Origin: Legionellaceae bacterium
GTDB lineage: Bacteria > Pseudomonadota > Gammaproteobacteria > Legionellales > Legionellaceae
Direction: 5' to 3'
Assembly: GCA_030696305.1 (NCBI GenBank)
Contig: JAUYSP010000013.1
Span: forward strand, 1-46,301
DNA: 46,301 nt
In this document: piece by piece, positions 28,625 to 36,630 of the stretch
Layout: the number at the start of each line of letters is the position of its first letter
Position numbering within the stretch: the stretch's first letter is position 1
Program-made: the position numbers and the translations under genes
The notes under the pieces: generated by a model
Told to the model about the DNA's origin: nothing
Database searches by the model: none
What the model saw: the letters and a program-made list of their open reading frames with translations, nothing else

Positions 28625-29311
28625 TTAGAATCCTTTTTTGAGCTGTTCTGCTAGATTATCAGGCGTTTGTCCCCAAGGTGTATTTGAGTGTTTAATGGGA
28701 AGTCCTCCTTCATTGAGAATTTTCCCTACAAGTGTTGCACAATTATATTTATGTTTACCATAACTATTATTGGTTTCGCTTGCTATTGGTGGATTAGCTG
28801 AATCAATGGGATTGTAGTTGATATGTTGGGGTATTTCTTTAAAAAACTTTAAGGTATTTACGTTTGGAAATAATTGATAAGTTGTTTCTGCAAGCTGTGT
28901 TTCTTCACGCGTTTTTTGAATCATTTTTCGCATAGCTTTGGTGTCAAGAGTGTTAATTTTGAAAATGTCACTTGGTGCTTTGTAGGATGTTGACTTATCT
29001 TTAAATACAGGCATCACAATACCATCCAATTCATCGATAATGTTGTGTTTGGTACCTCCTTCGAGCCCCATGTCTTCAGTTAAAGTTTGTGCTAACTCGG
29101 CAGGTAAAGGAAGTATGGCTGTCGGCCCAACGGAAGGTATGACGTGGGGATGGATACTGGCATAGTCACTGCTAGTATCGTTAGGATTTATTTTTGGAGA
29201 ACAGCCGCCCACTTGGATTGCCGCATGACCCACCGATTGTCCTGTCATTTTCCAAATATACACCCAAGTATTGTAATCACAAGAAGAAGATTTGTCTTTT
29301 TTGTTTTCCAT
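28625..29311 (-). CDS. NlpC/P60-like or LRAT-like permuted papain-fold protein (candidate)
   Basis: The 228 residues start with WVYIWKMTGQSVGHAAIQVGG, in which H29 lies on the second strand. Near the end comes YGKHKYNCATLVGKILNEGG, with C191 heading a helix, then NTPWGQTPDNLAEQL. The order His-then-Cys, the 'GHaai..G' strand and the 'NC..lv..iL..gG....TPdnL' ending match permuted papain folds, which include peptidases, amidases and lipid acyltransferases. No signal peptide. It ends at the hairpin shared with the convergent gene at 27644, which has a weaker version of the same layout. I would regard it as an effector-type enzyme with unknown substrate. Confidence 0.7.
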   Translation of the reverse strand: MENKKDKSSSCDYNTWVYIWKMTGQSVGHAAIQVGGCSPKINPNDTSSDYASIHPHVIPSVGPTAILPLPAELAQTLTEDMGLEGGTKHNIIDELDGIVMPVFKDKSTSYKAPSDIFKINTLDTKAMRKMIQKTREETQLAETTYQLFPNVNTLKFFKEIPQHINYNPIDSANPPIASETNNSYGKHKYNCATLVGKILNEGGLPIKHSNTPWGQTPDNLAEQLKKGF

Positions 29312-29410
29312 AACGATTCCTTTGCATCATAATAATTGATTTTATTTTACCTCATCTGTATATTTAATGCAATTTTTTGCGTGTTGCCACGACACATTCC
29401 CAGTGTTTTT

Positions 29411-29439
29411 TTGATAAAAATGAAATCATGTCGTATACT
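29411..29439 (+). promoter_or_regulatory. Sigma-70 promoter of the CxxC lipoprotein gene
   Basis: TTGATA (29411-29416) and TATACT (29434-29439), spacer exactly 17 bases. The predicted start near 29446 gives a leader of about 27 bases to the ATG at 29473. Confidence 0.75.
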
Positions 29440-29472
29440 TTAAGTGCACAACATAAAAACAAGGATGTCACT

Positions 29473-29670
29473 ATGAAACGTATCATTTTATCATTCGTAC
29501 TTTTGTCTTCCCTAGCTGTTTTGGGCGGTTGTTGTACAAATGATGTTTGTAATATTGGACCCAGTTATGTTTCAACAAGGGGTTGTTCTTCTTGTAATAC
29601 TTGTAACACCTGCAGTACATGTAGTACCTGCGGATATGATGCAAGTTATACATATAGTGGTTGGTATTAG
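29473..29670 (+). CDS. Small CxxC-repeat lipoprotein
   Basis: 65 residues. The ATG at 29473 is chosen because it follows AAGGATG, lies just downstream of a good promoter and gives a clean lipoprotein signal: basic MKR, a hydrophobic core, and lipobox LGGC with C20. The mature peptide has six cysteines spaced exactly three apart (C38, 41, 44, 47, 50, 53; CSSCNTCNTCSTCSTC), built from nine-base repeat units, then a Tyr-rich tail. No family recognised. The cysteine ladder could bind metal or form disulfides at the outer membrane. It has its own promoter and a strong terminator at 29714, so it is a single-gene unit. Confidence 0.7.
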   Translation: MKRIILSFVLLSSLAVLGGCCTNDVCNIGPSYVSTRGCSSCNTCNTCSTCSTCGYDASYTYSGWY

Positions 29671-29713
29671 AAGATAATTCTTAATACGTTACTACAATTT
29701 GAATGTATAAATA

Positions 29714-29739
29714 AATACCGCGCCTATTGGCGCGGTATT
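29714..29739 (+). terminator. Terminator hairpin after the CxxC lipoprotein gene
   Basis: An 11-base-pair stem, AATACCGCGCC with GGCGCGGTATT and the loop TATT, 44 bases after the stop. It is followed by a T-containing but not continuous U-tract (AGTTATTGTG). Confidence 0.65.
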
Positions 29740-29873
29740 AGTTATTGTGTAGTTAATCTGCTTACTATGGATTATAAGTAACATTTGAGACGTTAATTGA
29801 TTGCATATCCTACTTCGCCTGGTTGAAATAAAGTGGTATGGTAAGATCAAATTTATAGTATGGAGTTGGGCAT

Positions 29874-30632
29874 ATGCGATGGATAGCGAAGTTTTGTTTA
29901 ACGTTTATATTATGTTTGGCTACTACCACCTATGCGTTTCAGCCTATCGTTGTAGGCATAGCGCCAGAGGATCCACCCTTATCCTCTCGAACAGATAATA
30001 AATCTCACTTTATGGGATTTGAAGTGGATATTATGAACGCGCTGTGTACACAATTAAAATTATCTTGTGTATATAAAGAAATAAAAGTAAGTGAGATATT
30101 ACCGGCATTAGAATCAGGTAAGATTGATATTGCTATTGCAGCAATTCTGATTCCCTCAGATCCTATCCCTGGCTTTATTTTTAGTCATCCCTATTTACCT
30201 AGTAATGCCCAATTTATGACACTCAAAGCATCTGATATTAAAACAGTGAATGATTTATCAAATAAACGTATTGGGGTGCGCCTTGGAACTTTAAATCATG
30301 GTAAATACTTTGAAAACTTTATTCAGAATATGTTTCAAAATCAACTAACTGTAAAAGAATATCTGACGATGCCTGATCTCTTAGCTGCTCTTAGTAATCA
30401 AAATGTGGATGCGATATTTAGTAATGAAATACCATTGCAATATTGGTTTAAGAACAACATGAATTTCTACAAAATGGTCGGTGCACCTATTCCTATTGGT
30501 AATGGCTATGGATTAATGACAACCACTAAACAAAGTGTTTTGATACAGAATATGAATCAAGTGATGTTGGCTATGATGGCTGATGGTAGGTATACGTTGA
30601 TTTATAATACTTATTTTGAGAGTTTTAAATAA
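29874..30632 (+). CDS. Periplasmic amino-acid-type substrate-binding protein (SBP_bac_3 family)
   Basis: 252 residues with a signal peptide (about 1-21, ending near TTYA). The mature protein starts VVGIAPEDPPLS and has the type 3 solute-binding pattern: GFEVDIMNALC, then ALESGKIDIAIAAI, the FSHPYLPSNAQFM strand, DLSNKRIGVRLGTLNHGKYF and the C-terminal GNGYGLMTT. This is the ArtJ/GlnH group, which delivers amino acids to ABC transporters. No permease or ATPase gene is adjacent, so it either works with a transporter encoded elsewhere or serves as an orphan binding protein. Ligand not predictable. Confidence 0.88.
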   Translation: MRWIAKFCLTFILCLATTTYAFQPIVVGIAPEDPPLSSRTDNKSHFMGFEVDIMNALCTQLKLSCVYKEIKVSEILPALESGKIDIAIAAILIPSDPIPGFIFSHPYLPSNAQFMTLKASDIKTVNDLSNKRIGVRLGTLNHGKYFENFIQNMFQNQLTVKEYLTMPDLLAALSNQNVDAIFSNEIPLQYWFKNNMNFYKMVGAPIPIGNGYGLMTTTKQSVLIQNMNQVMLAMMADGRYTLIYNTYFESFK

Positions 30633-30651
30633 TTGGACTCTAGGGTCTGTA

Positions 30652-31731
30652 TTATTTTGAGTTTACTATCATTGGGCTAGTAGCCTGAGGGTGTAACTGC
30701 TCCTTTACGATATTAGATTTTTTATTATAACTATGATTAAAAAAGGCGCACGTTTTAGATGATATACTCAGATAAGCAAAGCGCCACGTAGGCGAAAGTG
30801 TTTGAAACTTTTTTAATGAGATGTCGTTATTATCAGTAGCGTTTAAGATGCGATCTAAAGCATATAGCATAGAATAGCCAGTAGTGTTTGATTGTGTTTG
30901 GGATTGAATTAAATCTTGAATTTCTTTTATAGATTGCTGCTCTGTGACATCTAACCTTGAGGCTAGCTCTTCAACTTTTTTATTTAGATCTTCATACTTT
31001 GCTTTGTCATATAAATCACATAACGTGACTAATTTTGCGGAAAAGCCAGTACGCTGTGAAGAGACAAACAAACAGATTGAAGTTAATATTAGAGCCCCTA
31101 TTAAAGCCAGTATACATATATTAATAATCCCTATCGTCAGCGCAGGATTAAAGCCGAAAAGAAGCATTAACGGCAAAGTAATATGAAGTGTAGTGATAGG
31201 AGCGATTAGCGGATAAAATACATAGGTAGTATTACCAGGAACATTGTTTATATAGTCACGAATATTAGAGTCATCCAGTTCCACTATTTTTATCATGGAC
31301 GTAATTACATCCATCATTTTCGTCTGGAATTCAGGCCCTTTCTTGGACTCAGTTTCAATTTCAGAGTAAATCGCTTGCATTGCGGTCAACATGTTACGAT
31401 AAGATTCTTGCTGAGTACTCACTAAACGGGTTGTAACCATTTCTTGTAACTTTTTAAGAAGATTAGCATATTCATTAAAGATACGCTGTTCGTTTATCTT
31501 TTTGACTTCGTTGCAATATTGTTTAAATAAAGTGGCTGACTCACTATTAAATGTATTAAAAATATGTACGCCATGGATGTTCATTTCTTTGTTTTGCTTG
31601 TATAGCTTTAAATTAGTTTGGCAATGATTACGTAAAGACTGCTGCTGGGAAGTAGTGTACTTTTCTTGCTCCATTTTTGTTATTAATTTATCGCATATTC
31701 TGTTCAATTCAATTTCAACTGAATTTATCAT
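30652..31731 (-). CDS. Coiled-coil protein with two membrane helices, possible effector
   Basis: No family recognised; 359 residues. The N-terminal 160 residues are helical and charged (EQEKYTTSQQQSLRNH, NEYANLLKKLQEMVTT), consistent with coiled coils. Two hydrophobic helices follow at about 171-194 and 198-224, then another helical soluble region (KYEDLNKKVEELASRLDVTE). There is no signal peptide, and the hydrophobic pair lies mid-protein. This coiled coil / helix pair / coiled coil plan is seen in effectors that sit in host organelle membranes, but could equally be a bacterial inner-membrane protein. It is convergent with the solute-binding gene with a 19-base gap and no terminator. Confidence 0.65.
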   Translation of the reverse strand: MINSVEIELNRICDKLITKMEQEKYTTSQQQSLRNHCQTNLKLYKQNKEMNIHGVHIFNTFNSESATLFKQYCNEVKKINEQRIFNEYANLLKKLQEMVTTRLVSTQQESYRNMLTAMQAIYSEIETESKKGPEFQTKMMDVITSMIKIVELDDSNIRDYINNVPGNTTYVFYPLIAPITTLHITLPLMLLFGFNPALTIGIINICILALIGALILTSICLFVSSQRTGFSAKLVTLCDLYDKAKYEDLNKKVEELASRLDVTEQQSIKEIQDLIQSQTQSNTTGYSMLYALDRILNATDNNDISLKKFQTLSPTWRFAYLSISSKTCAFFNHSYNKKSNIVKEQLHPQATSPMIVNSK

Positions 31732-31843
31732 GTCTACTCCAACGCGGTCACTCAGGTGGATATATTAACACATAATGTTTATTTTTTTGAATATATGCAT
31801 CAAAAATAGTTCGTGAAAGTAGAACTAGCATGGTCACGAAGCA

Positions 31844-31894
31844 CGGTTGTCCCATTAAAAAAGAGCACGTCGTTCGGAACGTAGCGAGGAATCT
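31844..31894 (+). repeat. Copy of the TGTCCCATTA repeat with a REP-like tail
   Basis: CGGTTGTCCCATTAAAAAA (31844-31862) is followed by ACGTCGTTCGGAACGTAGCG and AGGAATCT (31867-31894). It matches the ends of the 34785-34964 element and the motif at 37754-37769. Lies just downstream of the LRR gene stop. Confidence 0.5.
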
Positions 31895-31925
31895 CTTACA
31901 ATAGACACTGAGTTTCGTGCCATTA

Positions 31926-32981
31926 TCATTTTCCAGGAGCTGGATGTGCGGGTTCGATAGAGGATGGTTCGTTATTTTCTCGGCCAATACCAATTTGTTT
32001 TTGGATGTCTGGCGGTATTATGGCTAAAATTGAAGGCCTTTGGGTTAATAAAGATTGCTCATGTATAGATAATTCAACTATTTTTTCATTTCCTTGCAGC
32101 ATGTTACTTATACGCCCAAGTAAATCAAGTAACTCATGAAACTTGGCAACATCTTCATTTGAATATTTACTCGAAAACAGTTTGAAATGATTTTGCTGTG
32201 TTTTTTGCAATTTAGCAGAATATTCTTGAATATTAAAAGCAGCAACATGTCTTTGATATATATTATTTAATGTCATTTGATAATTTATAAGGGCATGTTG
32301 AGTGAGGTCTGGTTTAGGTACTGCTGCCAACTCTGCCTTTAAGCAGGCGTCAGTTTCGGCATAAGGAGTAATACTACCTAAAATGTCTGTAGGTGTAGCT
32401 TTTATATTACGCAAGCGATGGTTAACACTAAATTCTGATAATAACTTTTGTTGAAATTTGTCTAATAAAGGTACTGCTTTTGATCTTAGGCTTTCGGGTA
32501 ATAAATTTTTAATACGGTCAAATTGTTCTGAATTGTCCGCACCTATTATGATTTGCTCTAGGCTTTCACACTCAGAGAATGCGCCCTCACCAATACTGGT
32601 TAAGCTATTAGGAAGCGTAACGCTGGTTAGGCTTTCACACTGATAGAATGCATACTCACCAATACTAGTTAAGCGATTAGGCAGTGTAATGTTGGTTATG
32701 TTATAACATTTTCTAAATGCATACTCACCAATAGTAGTTAACATATCAGGAAAATTAACGTTAGTTAAGGTTTTACAGAAGAAAAATGCTCCCGGACCAA
32801 CAGTATTTAAGCTATTAGGAAATGTAATGCTGGTTAGGCCTTCACACAGAGCGAATACCCCCTCACCGATCGCATTTAGATTTTTAGGAAGGACATAGAT
32901 TCCATCATTTAAATCTTTGGATAGAACTCTGCCATGTAATGTTATAACCCCAGAGTCATTTGATATTAGCATTTTACTCAT
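31926..32981 (-). CDS. BspA-type leucine-rich-repeat protein
   Basis: 351 residues from the ATG at 32981; a TTG six bases upstream is less well placed relative to GGAT. Residues about 30-150 form five LRR_5 (BspA/Treponema-type) repeats of 23 residues with the pattern 'sLtsi.lPnsLtsIGegaFs.Ce', for example SLTSVTLPNSLTSIGEGAFS. The remaining 200 residues are helical without a recognised domain. No signal peptide. BspA-type repeats are common in surface adhesins and in secreted proteins of host-associated bacteria and protists; here a cytoplasmic start without a signal suggests a type IV-secreted effector. It lies 62 bases downstream of hipA on the same strand. Confidence 0.8.
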   Translation of the reverse strand: MSKMLISNDSGVITLHGRVLSKDLNDGIYVLPKNLNAIGEGVFALCEGLTSITFPNSLNTVGPGAFFFCKTLTNVNFPDMLTTIGEYAFRKCYNITNITLPNRLTSIGEYAFYQCESLTSVTLPNSLTSIGEGAFSECESLEQIIIGADNSEQFDRIKNLLPESLRSKAVPLLDKFQQKLLSEFSVNHRLRNIKATPTDILGSITPYAETDACLKAELAAVPKPDLTQHALINYQMTLNNIYQRHVAAFNIQEYSAKLQKTQQNHFKLFSSKYSNEDVAKFHELLDLLGRISNMLQGNEKIVELSIHEQSLLTQRPSILAIIPPDIQKQIGIGRENNEPSSIEPAHPAPGK

Positions 32982-33043
32982 TTGCAATCCATTATTTGGA
33001 CACCTTGATTTTATTGTAGCTTATATTTTTTTTTTTGCTATAC

Positions 33044-34231
33044 TTATTGCAAATCGCTTATTCGCTTGACAATCATCTCGGCCAGCAAATTTTTTTTCTT
33101 ATCGGTCATTTCGAAGGTAAACAAACTTGGATAATATTTTGTAAAACGTTTTAACAGCTTATCCAGTGTGGCGTTCATTACTTTAACAGAAATCTGATAA
33201 CGTTCAGCGAAATCAGTGAATACTTTTCTTTTCATATTATCATCTCGACTATCCAATTTGATTGCCATATTGAAGTCACTATATATCGCTGTCGAAATCA
33301 AATCATAAAGCGGTGTAAGGGTAATTGTTTCATCTTCTAATGTCTGCAGACTAATGTTTTTTGCATGTAAATCACCATTGCAAATTAGATAGGAAAAAGC
33401 GGTTTGACTGAGCAAATTTAAAATTTCCAGTTGTGGGGCATTGGCAATGAGCATGATTGCATCGGCAATTTGATTCACTGTTATACGGTATTTGTCAGCT
33501 GGGTAACGGTTTAAAAATTGACATGCATCTTCTTGATGTATTCTTTTTTGATTGTATCTATCGAATCTTTCAACCAATAGGCCTGTATTGTTATCCTTGT
33601 CGTAAACTAGTTTTGCTTTTGCAACCGTGAAGCCACATTGCTTCGCTAATTGTAAGCAGCAAAATTCATTTTGAATTAAGTTATTTTTGTCCTCAGGGTT
33701 TAACTTTAAGATATAACTTTTGCCTGTTTTAGTTAATGTTAAGGGAAAACTGATCATAGATGCGGATATTTTTTCCTGTACGCCAGCTAAGGCTTTGCTA
33801 TCAAATAAAGAGCTCTCAGGTGCAATGGTTTCTTCAAACAATGAATAAAAGTTTACTTCTTCTAGTTTCTTTGCTGGGGGAAATTCAGTTTTAGCGGGGT
33901 TGCCCACGTAAATGTCCCCAATACAATCAGTACCTACGGCTGAAAAAAGGGAGAATAGATCATCTTTTGAGGTCTTAATTTTATCGACCAAGGCATTAAG
34001 CCTTCTTCCTTCAGGCAAAAGACCTGCAAAAAAAGGCGGTAAATTATCCCCCTGCATCACAATTTTAGAGGTATCTTTTGCGATACAATATGAAAAATAG
34101 GCTTCTTTTGAATGCTCTCTAAATGCTGAATTGAGTTCAAATTCACATCCGTATTCAGTTCTACGTATGACTCCTGCAAACGCCGTTTTTTTATAAATCT
34201 CTAGTTCGTTGATGGCTTTGTAATCATTCAT
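33044..34231 (-). CDS. hipA: HipA-family serine/threonine kinase toxin
   Basis: Type II toxin; family members phosphorylate translation factors such as glutamyl-tRNA synthetase and cause growth arrest. The 395-residue length is near that of E. coli HipA. The N-terminal HipA domain is followed by the ATP-binding loop AGVQEKISA (149-157), K176 in YILKLNP, the catalytic loop CNGDLHAKN (D287, N292) and the metal-binding D310 in TPLYDL. All catalytic residues are present, so it should be active. The ATG overlaps the antitoxin stop by eight bases (ATGAATGA), a tight toxin-antitoxin arrangement. Confidence 0.93.
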   Translation of the reverse strand: MNDYKAINELEIYKKTAFAGVIRRTEYGCEFELNSAFREHSKEAYFSYCIAKDTSKIVMQGDNLPPFFAGLLPEGRRLNALVDKIKTSKDDLFSLFSAVGTDCIGDIYVGNPAKTEFPPAKKLEEVNFYSLFEETIAPESSLFDSKALAGVQEKISASMISFPLTLTKTGKSYILKLNPEDKNNLIQNEFCCLQLAKQCGFTVAKAKLVYDKDNNTGLLVERFDRYNQKRIHQEDACQFLNRYPADKYRITVNQIADAIMLIANAPQLEILNLLSQTAFSYLICNGDLHAKNISLQTLEDETITLTPLYDLISTAIYSDFNMAIKLDSRDDNMKRKVFTDFAERYQISVKVMNATLDKLLKRFTKYYPSLFTFEMTDKKKNLLAEMIVKRISDLQ

Positions 34232-34472
34232 TGTGGTTCACCACACCAGCAGCTCCCTTTTCTATGACAAGTTGCATGCCTAAAATTTGCAGAACATCAA
34301 TGACCTTACCAATTTGGGCTGTTTTCTTACCTCGTTCAATTTGACTGATAAAATTAATACTGGTGTCGGATATATCAGCCAACTGACCTTGAGTCAACTT
34401 TCTCCGCTTCCTCTCGGCTTCAATGGCATCTCCTAGAATGCTTACAGATGATTTTTGCATGCTAATTTTCAT
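34224..34472 (-). CDS. hipB: HipB-like antitoxin, Xre-family helix-turn-helix regulator
   Basis: 82 residues. A helix-turn-helix of the Xre/Cro type spans about 13-68 (LGDAIEAERKRRKLTQGQLA, then INFISQIERGKKTAQIGKVI) and is followed by the short beta-strand tail LGMQLVIEKG typical of HipB. It would neutralise HipA and repress the operon. The upstream region (34473-34560) is AT-rich and contains a TATGCTAAAAT box on the minus strand, consistent with an autoregulated promoter, but I could not define operators with confidence. Confidence 0.9.
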   Translation of the reverse strand: MKISMQKSSVSILGDAIEAERKRRKLTQGQLADISDTSINFISQIERGKKTAQIGKVIDVLQILGMQLVIEKGAAGVVNHNE

Positions 34473-35009
34473 ATGTTCATGTGAAATAATAGTGTTGAAT
34501 AACTTTATTTTAGCATAAATTAATAATTTTCACACGACTGAGTTAAAAAAATTGAATTTTATCAATATAATGAGATATTTTAAATGAATTCATTCGTTCG
34601 AAGTGATTTTTGTTATTTTCAATGCCGAAACAAAATTAAAGCGAAGCAAACTTAAAGCAAGTAATTTGGTGCTGTAGAAGGGGCAACCGCTACAAAATCA
34701 GGGGCGGCTGGAATTTATACAGAGATCTGTCCACAGGAGCCCCAGGGAAGAAGGGAAAATCAATCATTTAAATGGGACATGCCATGAAAGCCAGGGCTGT
34801 CCCATTATAAATTATTGAGCATAAAATATTAATTTGATATTATACAGTCATAATTGTCTTTGCGAGCGTTAGCGAAGCAATCCAAATATCGGACTTTTTA
34901 AGTTACATCGATCTGGATTGCTTCACTTCGTTCGCAAAGACGGCTATTTAATGGTACAACCCTGCTATGAAAGCTATGATCTATCCCCATTTTATAATAA
35001 AATGCAAAT
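34473..35009. other. Intergenic region of 537 bases: hipB promoter, unrecognised remnant and repeat element
   Basis: From right to left: the 34785-34964 inverted-repeat element; a stretch at 34660-34780 that reads in two short open frames without a plausible start; and the AT-rich upstream region of hipB. No intact gene is seen. The open stretch may be a remnant of a lost gene. Confidence 0.5.
34785..34964. repeat. MITE-like inverted-repeat element
   Basis: The ends are imperfect inverted repeats: AGGGCTGTCCCATTATAAAT (34785-34804) and, read on the minus strand, AGGGTTGTACCATTAAATAG (34964-34945). Inside them lies a second long inverted repeat: 34857-34888 against 34912-34942, both reading GTCTTTGCGA...GAAGCAATCCA. 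Related ends occur at 26228 and 31844. No coding capacity, so any movement would need a transposase encoded elsewhere. Confidence 0.6.
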
Positions 35010-36011
35010 ATGAAAGTCCATCTTAGAAAATCAGCGTTTACTAGGAATAAAGAACGAGAACATAATAATAATTTTTTTAATAAAATTCATAAAAATTTAT
35101 CTTCTCTAACGCATATTGGTTTTGCAATTCTTTTAGCTCCGACAATAGTTATTAGTAGCTTTATATCTCAAACTTTCTTTTTAATGATAGCGAATATATT
35201 TCTTTCTATGGGATTTATGTTTGATTTTTTACACAGAATATACCATAACGAAATAAGCTATTTGGAAATACTTCTCTCAATAATTGCTATAGCACTTTTA
35301 TTTTTATTGGCTTTCTATCTCACTCCCATGATAGGTGGTTGGACGGTTTTGGGTACCTTGTGCTTCATTAATCTGTTCTCTAGTAGTATCACTTCATTTT
35401 TCTTAATTAGAAATTTAGTTATTCCACCTTTACTATCTCTGATTCGCCTCACTGCTAAATCACTAGGATTTGAAATAAAAGAAACGTATTACTCACCACT
35501 TTTCACTTTTGAGCACGACCCAACGGTTGTCGATAAATTATTTCTCAAATTTTATAAAATAAGCATATATGATAATGACGCACACGACCCCAAAAGGTTG
35601 CAACCCTTTAACAACATCATTATAACCACGAGTAGGTATATTAATAAGTACCAGGAACCGTTCTTGGGGTTTATCAATAATAATGAAAAAATAAAAGATC
35701 TTGAAAATGCATTAAATCGATTTGTAATTAAAGGTGATTCAGACAGCTGTTTGACATTTATTAATACTAAAAAAACCTTTAAAGAGTCAAAAGTACGCCA
35801 TCTCACGCAGATTAAAAATAGGTTGGAAAAAGAATCCGACCTGGTGAACGTATCGCAAATTGCGCATACATTTTTTTATGGTCATCCTCTAAAAATTAAT
35901 GAAGAAAAAAAAGAAGCTGTAAAATCTGAATGTATTGCATTAATACAAGAGGAAATTAAGCGTCAGCAAGAAAAAATTGAGACGCTTAACTCCTGCATTC
36001 CTCAGTTTTAA
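35010..36011 (+). CDS. Four-helix membrane protein with a C-terminal coiled coil, unknown function
   Basis: 333 residues, no family recognised. After a basic start (MKVHLRKSAFTRNKERE) come four hydrophobic helices at about 33-51, 54-73, 86-105 and 112-133. A soluble region follows that ends in a Lys/Glu-rich helix (EEIKRQQEKIETLNS) likely to be coiled-coil. AT content is higher than in the flanking core genes. There is no evident ribosome site before the ATG. No signal peptide. It is flanked by the repeat element on the left and the universal stress gene on the right. An effector or a membrane organiser are both possible. Confidence 0.65.
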   Translation: MKVHLRKSAFTRNKEREHNNNFFNKIHKNLSSLTHIGFAILLAPTIVISSFISQTFFLMIANIFLSMGFMFDFLHRIYHNEISYLEILLSIIAIALLFLLAFYLTPMIGGWTVLGTLCFINLFSSSITSFFLIRNLVIPPLLSLIRLTAKSLGFEIKETYYSPLFTFEHDPTVVDKLFLKFYKISIYDNDAHDPKRLQPFNNIIITTSRYINKYQEPFLGFINNNEKIKDLENALNRFVIKGDSDSCLTFINTKKTFKESKVRHLTQIKNRLEKESDLVNVSQIAHTFFYGHPLKINEEKKEAVKSECIALIQEEIKRQQEKIETLNSCIPQF

Positions 36012-36035
36012 TTGGCATCAACCTAACGCTATACG

Positions 36036-36476
36036 CTATTTTATGAGGTTGTTCCAATTGAGCGTTAGCACATCACAATTCGCTTCTTGATTAATGGCAT
36101 GCGCACTGCTTTCTAAATAGGCTGGAATGTAGTGGTGCATGTGTCGTCCAATAATCAGAAGATTACAATCTAAGTTTTTCAATGAGGTAAATACATGTTG
36201 TTTAATAGAACCAACTTCAACAAATAAATGATCCGCTGGAATTTTAAACGATTCACCTAAAACAGCTAGCACGGCTTGAGCATCTTCTTTTAATTGAGAT
36301 GGATTATCAATTTCTGCAAATCCTAAGCCTTGTGCGATCTGTAAGCTAGTGGGCGTTTCAATGGCATGCAACAAATATAACTGTGCTTCAAAACGTTTTG
36401 CTAGGTCAACTGCTTGTTGACACATGTGAAAATGATTTTCGGATAAATCAGTAGCATGTAAAATACGGTTATACAT
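36036..36476 (-). CDS. Universal stress protein (UspA family)
   Basis: 146 residues with the Usp alpha/beta fold: the YNRILHATDLSENH first strand, QLYLLHAIETP, and LNCDLLIIGRHMHHY near the C-terminus (residues read CNLLIIGRHMHHY). The usual ATP-binding signature G-2x-G-9x-G-[ST] is degenerate: after GRH the second Gly is Met and the third position is Glu-Ser-Ser. It thus resembles UspA proteins that do not bind ATP. Single gene, convergent with the four-helix membrane protein, 24 bases apart with no hairpin. Likely stress-related, with no specific role visible. Confidence 0.88.
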   Translation of the reverse strand: MYNRILHATDLSENHFHMCQQAVDLAKRFEAQLYLLHAIETPTSLQIAQGLGFAEIDNPSQLKEDAQAVLAVLGESFKIPADHLFVEVGSIKQHVFTSLKNLDCNLLIIGRHMHHYIPAYLESSAHAINQEANCDVLTLNWNNLIK

Positions 36477-36630
36477 GATAGTTCCTCAACATATTCGTAT
36501 ATTCAGTGTAGTAGATTATGGCATGTGCTGCCACTAGCAGAGGACGATTTAACTGTTCAACCTGACTTGCTAAATCGGATAAGCGACTTTATTATGGATG
36601 TCAGTTTACTGCATAAATCTGGAGTTTTTT

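Noticed and set aside
29377..29472. Longer start for the CxxC lipoprotein gene
   Set aside because: The extension would lie across the promoter and destroy the lipoprotein signal; ATG 29473 fits all signals.
31748..31993. Open frame of 81 codons on the minus strand overlapping the end of the LRR gene
   Set aside because: Runs through the repeat at 31844-31894 and overlaps the LRR gene in another frame; no recognisable protein.
34785..34964. Considered as a CRISPR array or tRNA gene because of repeated, pairing sequence
   Set aside because: There are no regularly spaced direct repeats and no cloverleaf; the repeats are inverted and imperfect. No CRISPR array or tRNA was seen anywhere in the window.
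36598..36630. Longer start for the choloylglycine-hydrolase-family gene
   Set aside because: It has no ribosome site and places 11 extra residues before the signal peptide; the ATG at 36631 has GGAG at proper spacing.
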